A DNA stretch of 64,000 bases. It comes from Micavibrio sp. UBA5572 (GTDB lineage Bacteria > Pseudomonadota > Alphaproteobacteria > Micavibrionales > Micavibrionaceae). How positions within the stretch are numbered: position 1 is the first letter of the stretch; every line of letters starts with the position of its first letter. Below, one piece after another: positions 59,180 to 64,000 of the stretch. A program made the translations under genes and the position numbers. Location of the stretch: positions 248,001 through 312,000 of the forward strand of contig DIMG01000029.1 of the NCBI GenBank assembly GCA_002425415.1, read 5' to 3'. The notes under the pieces are model-generated. The model did not search any database. It had not been told where the DNA came from and saw only the letters and a program-made list of their open reading frames with translations.

Positions 59180-60858
59180 CCGGAGATTTCGCGTAAATAA
59201 GACAGCATGCGTTTGGCAATTTCGTCCGAGCCTGTAACCTTTAGGTCAACCTCAATTTCTTCCATATCTATCGTTGCACCAAAATCATAGCGATCCTGAA
59301 TTACAATCTTGATAGAAGGCTTAACTTCCCGAACAGTTTCGATGACACGAGCAACTTCAAAAGCATCAGGAATGGCTATGATAATTGCAACTGCTTTTCC
59401 GATCATGGCTTCATTCAATGTTTCTGCGTTTCCAGCATCCCCGGCGATCACATGGTATCCCTTGGCACGAAGTTCCTCGGCTTTTTCCCGATTGGTTTCA
59501 ATGACTATCAATTCATGGAGTAATTCATTCACATGGTCGCAAATATAACCGCCGATACTTCCTGCCCCCACAAGAATGACGAGAGAGCGGATAATCGGCG
59601 CTTCATCAGGACTTAAATGTGCCAAGGCATCATCATCAGGCATGGCAAACATCCGCGCCCATTCTGGTCGCGCTGAAATATATTTATTCAAGATATTCGA
59701 GCAGAGAAAGGTCAGAGGGTTGAGCGAAATAGAGATTATTGCTCCGGCCAGCAAAATATCATTAACCTGCGCATCAAAAATACCAAGAGATAAAGCCAAT
59801 GTCGCAAGAATAAACGAAAACTCACCGATCTGTCCTAAACCTGCGGTGACCATTAGTCCGGTTTTTAGTGGGTATTTAAAAACAGCCACGATAAAAAACG
59901 ATGCCAGAGATTTCCCCACCATGATGGTCAGCACACACAAGAAGACTGCGGATGGGTTTTCCCAAAGGATCGCCGGATTGAACAACATTCCGACTGCGAC
60001 AAAAAACAGAACCGCAAACGCATCCTGTAAAGGGAGAGCCCGTTCGGCAATGTCTTTGCTTAAACTTGATTCTTTGAGCATCATACCCGCAATAAATGCG
60101 CCCAGTGCCAAAGATACACCAAAAATCATACCTGCAGCAAACGCCACGCCGACGGCCACAGCCAAGACGGCCAGAGTGAATAATTCGCGCGAGCGCGTCG
60201 CGGCCACCTGATGCAAGACGGCAGGAAGCGTTTTATACCCCAAGAGCATCATCACGACAATGAAGAGCGCCATTTTTGCCATAGCCACCGCGCCACCGAT
60301 AAGCATTTCCAGATGAATCTCGGTATCATCACCCGTTGTTGCCAAAGATGGAATAAGCACCAAGGCCAGAACCATAACAAGATCTTGAACAACCAGCCAA
60401 CCCACTGAAATTTTTCCGATTGTGGTTTGAAGAAGATGGTTATCTTCCATGGCACGCATCATCACAACCGTACTGGCAACCGAACAGGCGAGGCCAAAGA
60501 CAAATCCGGTTTCCGGCCTCCATCCCCAAAGATGGGCAAGTCCCATTCCTATTGCGACGGAAATTGCAATTTGTGCAAAGGCTCCGGTGATGGCAATTTT
60601 TTTAACTTCAAGCAAGTCCTTGAACGAAAAATGAAGGCCGACACCAAACATCAGCAAAACAATCCCGATTTCCGAAAGTTGGTTGGCAATACCAACATCG
60701 GCTACATACCCAGGTGAGTATGGCCCAATGACAACACCCGCCAACAGATATCCCACGATGGGCGGCAAGCGCAATCGTACGGCAACCAGACCCAACATAA
60801 AGGCCATGATCAAGCCAAAGGACAAGGTTGTAATCAAGGGCATTTCGTGTTCGGTCAT
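59173..60858 (-). CDS. Kef-type (CPA2) cation/proton antiporter with TrkA-N domain, YbaL-like
   Basis: 561 residues. About 12 transmembrane helices occupy residues 1-390 (RLPPIVGYLLAGVVIGPYSPG, FGLACSVASTVVMMRAMEDN, GVSLALGAFIAGMML). A cytoplasmic TrkA-N/RCK nucleotide-binding domain covers about 425-540 (LVILVGAGSIGGYICDHVNE, with a GxGxxG loop). These proteins exchange K+ or Na+ for protons and are gated by nucleotides or glutathione adducts. It resembles YbaL more than KefB/C by its length and lack of a KefF/KefG partner gene. Confidence 0.93.
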   Translation of the reverse strand: MTEHEMPLITTLSFGLIMAFMLGLVAVRLRLPPIVGYLLAGVVIGPYSPGYVADVGIANQLSEIGIVLLMFGVGLHFSFKDLLEVKKIAITGAFAQIAISVAIGMGLAHLWGWRPETGFVFGLACSVASTVVMMRAMEDNHLLQTTIGKISVGWLVVQDLVMVLALVLIPSLATTGDDTEIHLEMLIGGAVAMAKMALFIVVMMLLGYKTLPAVLHQVAATRSRELFTLAVLAVAVGVAFAAGMIFGVSLALGAFIAGMMLKESSLSKDIAERALPLQDAFAVLFFVAVGMLFNPAILWENPSAVFLCVLTIMVGKSLASFFIVAVFKYPLKTGLMVTAGLGQIGEFSFILATLALSLGIFDAQVNDILLAGAIISISLNPLTFLCSNILNKYISARPEWARMFAMPDDDALAHLSPDEAPIIRSLVILVGAGSIGGYICDHVNELLHELIVIETNREKAEELRAKGYHVIAGDAGNAETLNEAMIGKAVAIIIAIPDAFEVARVIETVREVKPSIKIVIQDRYDFGATIDMEEIEVDLKVTGSDEIAKRMLSYLREISGK

Positions 60859-60969
60859 CTTGTTCCTCGTTTAGACAGTTCCCCTGATAGTATCACTTAA
60901 ATGTATTAAATCTCCGACAAAAATATCGGGGAGCTAAAGGTTATGTGTACGGCTTTGAATATTTCTGCT

Positions 60970-61713
60970 CTAAACGGCGACAACGCCTTGCTCACGGAAG
61001 ATGGTGCGGGCACGTTCCATTGCAGCGGCATCAGGCGGAGAAATATGTTCCAATGCATAGGGAAGATTTCTTTCTTTCCATTTATATTCCCCCATTTTGT
61101 GGAAAGGAAGAAGATCCACCCGTTGGATATTGGGAAAAGACGCACAAATTTTTGCGACACCCCGCAAATTCTCTTCACTGTCGGTCAGTTCCGGAATCAG
61201 TACAAAACGTACCCAGACAGGCTTATCCAGTTCGGACAGGCGATGCAGGAAATCAAGAGTCGGTTGCAAATCAACCCGCGTGATTTTCTTATACAGTGAA
61301 GGTAACGATGATTTGATATCAAGAAGAACAAGGTCAGTATTCTGCAGAAAGATACCATCCACATCCATCCCGTGGAAACCACTGGTGTCGATTGCGGTAT
61401 GAAGTCCCAATGCTTTACACTGTTCAAGAATTGCACCACAGAATTCTGTCTGCGTCAAAGGCTCGCCCCCGCTGATCGTCACGCCGCCCTTCATCCGTTT
61501 CAGGGTCGAGATATACGGCTTAATGTCAGACATCACTTCATCCACCGTTTTGAGTGTGCCTTCTTTCATTTTGCGAGAATCAGGATTGTGGCAATATTGG
61601 CATTGTAAAGGACAGCCAGAGAGGAACAATATATAACGAATGCCGGGGCCATCAACGGCTCCGGCTGTTTCTATTGAATGAACAAATCCTTGATGGGAAT
61701 TAGACGTTGGCAT
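60970..61713 (-). CDS. pflA: Pyruvate formate-lyase activating enzyme
   Basis: 247 residues. Radical SAM cluster motif CPLQCQYCHNPDS (CxxxCxxC), then GGVTISGGEPLTQTEF, TAIDTSGFHG and VRFVLIPELTDSEEN. It puts the glycyl radical on pyruvate formate-lyase under anoxic conditions. The start overlaps the pflB stop by 14 bp, so the two are coupled. Confidence 0.97.
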   Translation of the reverse strand: MPTSNSHQGFVHSIETAGAVDGPGIRYILFLSGCPLQCQYCHNPDSRKMKEGTLKTVDEVMSDIKPYISTLKRMKGGVTISGGEPLTQTEFCGAILEQCKALGLHTAIDTSGFHGMDVDGIFLQNTDLVLLDIKSSLPSLYKKITRVDLQPTLDFLHRLSELDKPVWVRFVLIPELTDSEENLRGVAKICASFPNIQRVDLLPFHKMGEYKWKERNLPYALEHISPPDAAAMERARTIFREQGVVAV

Positions 61714-64000
61714 GGAAAGTTCGGTTCACCACATCCATTTGCTGTTCCCGTGTTAGCCTGATGAAATTCACGGCATAGCCAGAGACACGAATAGTCAATT
61801 GCGGATAGTTCTCAGGATGATCCATCGCATCCAGCAAGGTTTCCCGATTGAACACGTTAACATTGACGTGGTGGGCTCCTTCTGTATGGTCATTTGCACC
61901 GAAATATCCATCCATCAAATGGGACATGTTGGTCACTCTATCCTTCTCTGTCCGTCCCAAGGCTTCAGGAACAATCGAGAAGGTATAAGATATTCCATCT
62001 TGCGCGCTGGCGTATGGAAGTTTGGCGACGGAAGCCATGGAAGCGACAGCGCCCTTCTCATCCCGACCATGCATTGGATTGGCTCCTGGAGCAAATGGCT
62101 CGCCTGCTTTGCGGCCATCCGGTGTGCTCCCCGTTTTTTTGCCATAAACCACGTTCGAGGTGATGGTCAAAACCGATTGGGTTAGAACAGAATCCCGATA
62201 GGTCGGGTTTTTACGAAGGGAGTTCATAAAAGTTTCTACCAGCCAAACAGCAATGCTGTCCACACGATCATCATTATTGCCAAAATGCGGAACATTTCCT
62301 TCTATCTGAAAATCTTTGGCCAATCCCTTTTCATCACGGATAGCCGTGACCTTGCCGTATTTGATGGCAGCCAGAGAATCTGCAACAACAGACAGTCCGG
62401 CAATTCCACAAGCCATGGTGCGAAGAATGTCACGGTCATGCAATGCCATTTCCAGACGTTCATAGGCATATTTATCATGCATATAATGAATGACGTTCAG
62501 TGCGTTGACATAGGTCTTGGCCAGCCAATCCATCATCGGCAAAAAGCGTTGCATCACTTCATCATAATCCAAAACATCCGATGACATCGCAGGCAGCAAA
62601 GGCCCAATCTGATCACCGCTCACTTCATCTCGCCCGCCATTGATGGCATAGAGCAAGGTTTTGGCAAGGTTGGCGCGCGCACCAAAAAACTGCATTTGTT
62701 TACCGATACGCATTGCCGATACACAACAAGCAATACCGTAATCATCTCCCCAGTAGGAGCGCATCATATCATCGTTTTCGTATTGAACAGATGATGTGGC
62801 GATCGATGTTTTGGAACAGAAATCCTTAAATCCTTGCGGTAAATTTTGTGACCATAGAACCGTCAGGTTTGGTTCAGGTGCTGCGCCCAGATTATTCAGG
62901 GTTTGCAGAAAACGGAAGCTGGTCTTGGTGACCAAAGGTCGCCCATCAAGACCGACACCTGCAATCGATTCCGTTACCCATGTCGGGTCACCAGAGAAAA
63001 GCGAGTCATATTCAGGGGTGCGCAAGAAACGAACAATTCTCAATTTGATAACTAACTGGTCAATCAAAGATTGGGCTTCGTCCTCGGTCAACGTTCCCTC
63101 TTTGATGTCACGATCAAAATAGACATCCAGGAAGGTCGAAGTCCGACCAAAGGACATAGCCGCCCCATTTTGTTCTTTGACCGCGCCCAGATAAGCAAAA
63201 TACGTCCATTGAACCGCTTCTCGTGCATTTAATGCCGGGCCAGAAATGTCATAGCCATAGCGTTCTGCCATTGTTTTCAAATCTGTCAGCGCCCTGATTT
63301 GTTCAGACAATTCTTCACGTTGGCGGATAACCGATTCATCCATAGGCAGACTATCGAGCGATGCCATTTGTCGGTCTTTATCACGGATCAGAACATTAAC
63401 ACCGTAAAGTGCAACACGACGATAATCGCCTATGATACGGCCACGGCCATACGCATCAGGCAGTCCTGTAATAATTCCAGATTTACGAACGGCACGCATT
63501 TCAGGGGTATACGCATCAAAGACTCCCTGATTGTGTGACTTGCGATGTTGAGTATAAATCTCGCGAACCTCTGGCGACAGACTAAAACCATAAGCTTTCA
63601 AGCCATCTTCCACCATCTTGACGCCGCCTGCTGGAAAAATTGCACGTTTCAACGGCTTATCAGTTTGCAAACCTACAATCTCTTCTAATTGGGTATTGAT
63701 ATATCCGGCGTCATGGGCGGTCAGACTGGTTACAACCGAAGTATCGGCATCTAATACCCCGCCCTTATCACGTTCGGCTTTTAAAAGCGGGATAAGGGTA
63801 TTCCACAGGGCTTGCGTTTTGGCAGATACTCCGGACAAGAAGCGATCGTCACCCAAGTACGGTGTATAATTACGTTGAATAAAATCACGAACATCAACTT
63901 CACGCTGCCAGTTTCCTGCAGAATATCCACGCCATGCTTGTTCGGTCGAGTTGTCTTTTCCCCACTGATTATTATCGTCTCCGAGTCCTGAACAGATTTC
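61700..64000 (-). CDS. pflB: Formate C-acetyltransferase (pyruvate formate-lyase), 5' end beyond window
   Basis: The open frame reaches the right edge. The first visible residues (around NWQREVDVRDFIQRNYTPYLG) match the E. coli start region NWQNEVNVRDFIQ, so only about 10-20 N-terminal residues should be missing. The active-site cysteine pair lies in YGIACCVSAM (near 62731), and the glycyl radical site in RVSGYAVNF (near 61780). It splits pyruvate and CoA to acetyl-CoA and formate in anaerobic growth. It is coupled to pflA. Confidence 0.97.
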   Translation of the reverse strand, partial: EICSGLGDDNNQWGKDNSTEQAWRGYSAGNWQREVDVRDFIQRNYTPYLGDDRFLSGVSAKTQALWNTLIPLLKAERDKGGVLDADTSVVTSLTAHDAGYINTQLEEIVGLQTDKPLKRAIFPAGGVKMVEDGLKAYGFSLSPEVREIYTQHRKSHNQGVFDAYTPEMRAVRKSGIITGLPDAYGRGRIIGDYRRVALYGVNVLIRDKDRQMASLDSLPMDESVIRQREELSEQIRALTDLKTMAERYGYDISGPALNAREAVQWTYFAYLGAVKEQNGAAMSFGRTSTFLDVYFDRDIKEGTLTEDEAQSLIDQLVIKLRIVRFLRTPEYDSLFSGDPTWVTESIAGVGLDGRPLVTKTSFRFLQTLNNLGAAPEPNLTVLWSQNLPQGFKDFCSKTSIATSSVQYENDDMMRSYWGDDYGIACCVSAMRIGKQMQFFGARANLAKTLLYAINGGRDEVSGDQIGPLLPAMSSDVLDYDEVMQRFLPMMDWLAKTYVNALNVIHYMHDKYAYERLEMALHDRDILRTMACGIAGLSVVADSLAAIKYGKVTAIRDEKGLAKDFQIEGNVPHFGNNDDRVDSIAVWLVETFMNSLRKNPTYRDSVLTQSVLTITSNVVYGKKTGSTPDGRKAGEPFAPGANPMHGRDEKGAVASMASVAKLPYASAQDGISYTFSIVPEALGRTEKDRVTNMSHLMDGYFGANDHTEGAHHVNVNVFNRETLLDAMDHPENYPQLTIRVSGYAVNFIRLTREQQMDVVNRTFHANV

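Noticed and set aside
60911..60934. Terminator hairpin after pflA
   Set aside because: The stem is short with a two-base bulge and there is no clear T run on the leftward strand, so I do not list it.

Overview
The window looks like chromosomal DNA of an alphaproteobacterium of moderate to low GC content (by eye in the mid-40s percent). The best taxonomic clue is the tight block DsbA-like proteins - aroQ - accB - accC - aat - ribF. The order aroQ-accB-accC-aat behind a DsbA gene is familiar from Alphaproteobacteria. A MutL carrying the endonuclease motif of MutH-less bacteria, two-subunit glycyl-tRNA synthetase and a fused LplT-Aas acyltransferase agree with this. Pyruvate formate-lyase together with an aerobic class Ia ribonucleotide reductase suggests a facultative anaerobe. 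I cannot fix the order or family.

Layout, left to right. 1-3.0 kb: a cut-off TolC-type gene and a divergent P1B-type metal ATPase. 3.0-8.7 kb: a translationally coupled four-gene operon (reading leftward) made of a lysine 2,3-aminomutase-type radical SAM enzyme, two different ATP-grasp ligases and a GNAT-deacetylase-GNAT fusion; this is the best candidate for an undescribed small-molecule pathway. 8.9-14.8 kb: a divergent two-partner secretion pair (TpsB transporter, TpsA beta-helix exoprotein). 15.1-18.5 kb: a trifunctional lysophospholipid flippase/acyltransferase/acyl-ACP synthetase. 18.5-28.3 kb: a five-gene leftward operon encoding a TolC-like protein, two HlyD-type adaptors, a PqqD-like/M50 protease/HlyD fusion and a 1283-residue adhesin with LamG-like, cadherin-like and C-type-lectin-like domains; no ATPase gene is present. 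28.4-29.3 kb: a deacetylase-fold protein that has lost its catalytic histidines and sits behind a run of ten G at its ribosome binding site.

29.6-35.7 kb: glyQS and a MacAB/Lol-like ABC exporter operon. 35.8-39.8 kb: a small exported basic protein, secE-nusG, an inserted opposite-strand methyltransferase gene, then rplK-rplA; rplJL and rpoBC do not follow. 39.85-40.4 kb: a small gene containing a CAGCAA/CAGCAC hexamer microsatellite. 40.5-44.8 kb: trpB-trpA-mutL and a membrane protein. 44.8-52.9 kb: one long leftward run of metabolic and envelope genes (M48 protease, two DsbA-like thiol proteins, PCu(A)C copper chaperone, HAD hydrolase, aroQ, accB, accC, aat, ribF). 53.0-54.0 kb: a membrane protein and rlmE. 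54.1-59.1 kb: nrdB and nrdA, on opposite strands and separated by a secreted protein with 189-bp tandem repeats; both nrd genes have NrdR-like boxes upstream. 59.2-64 kb: a Kef-type antiporter, pflA and a cut-off pflB.

I saw no tRNA, rRNA, CRISPR array, transposase or phage gene. All assignments come from reading motifs and gene order; no database search was possible.
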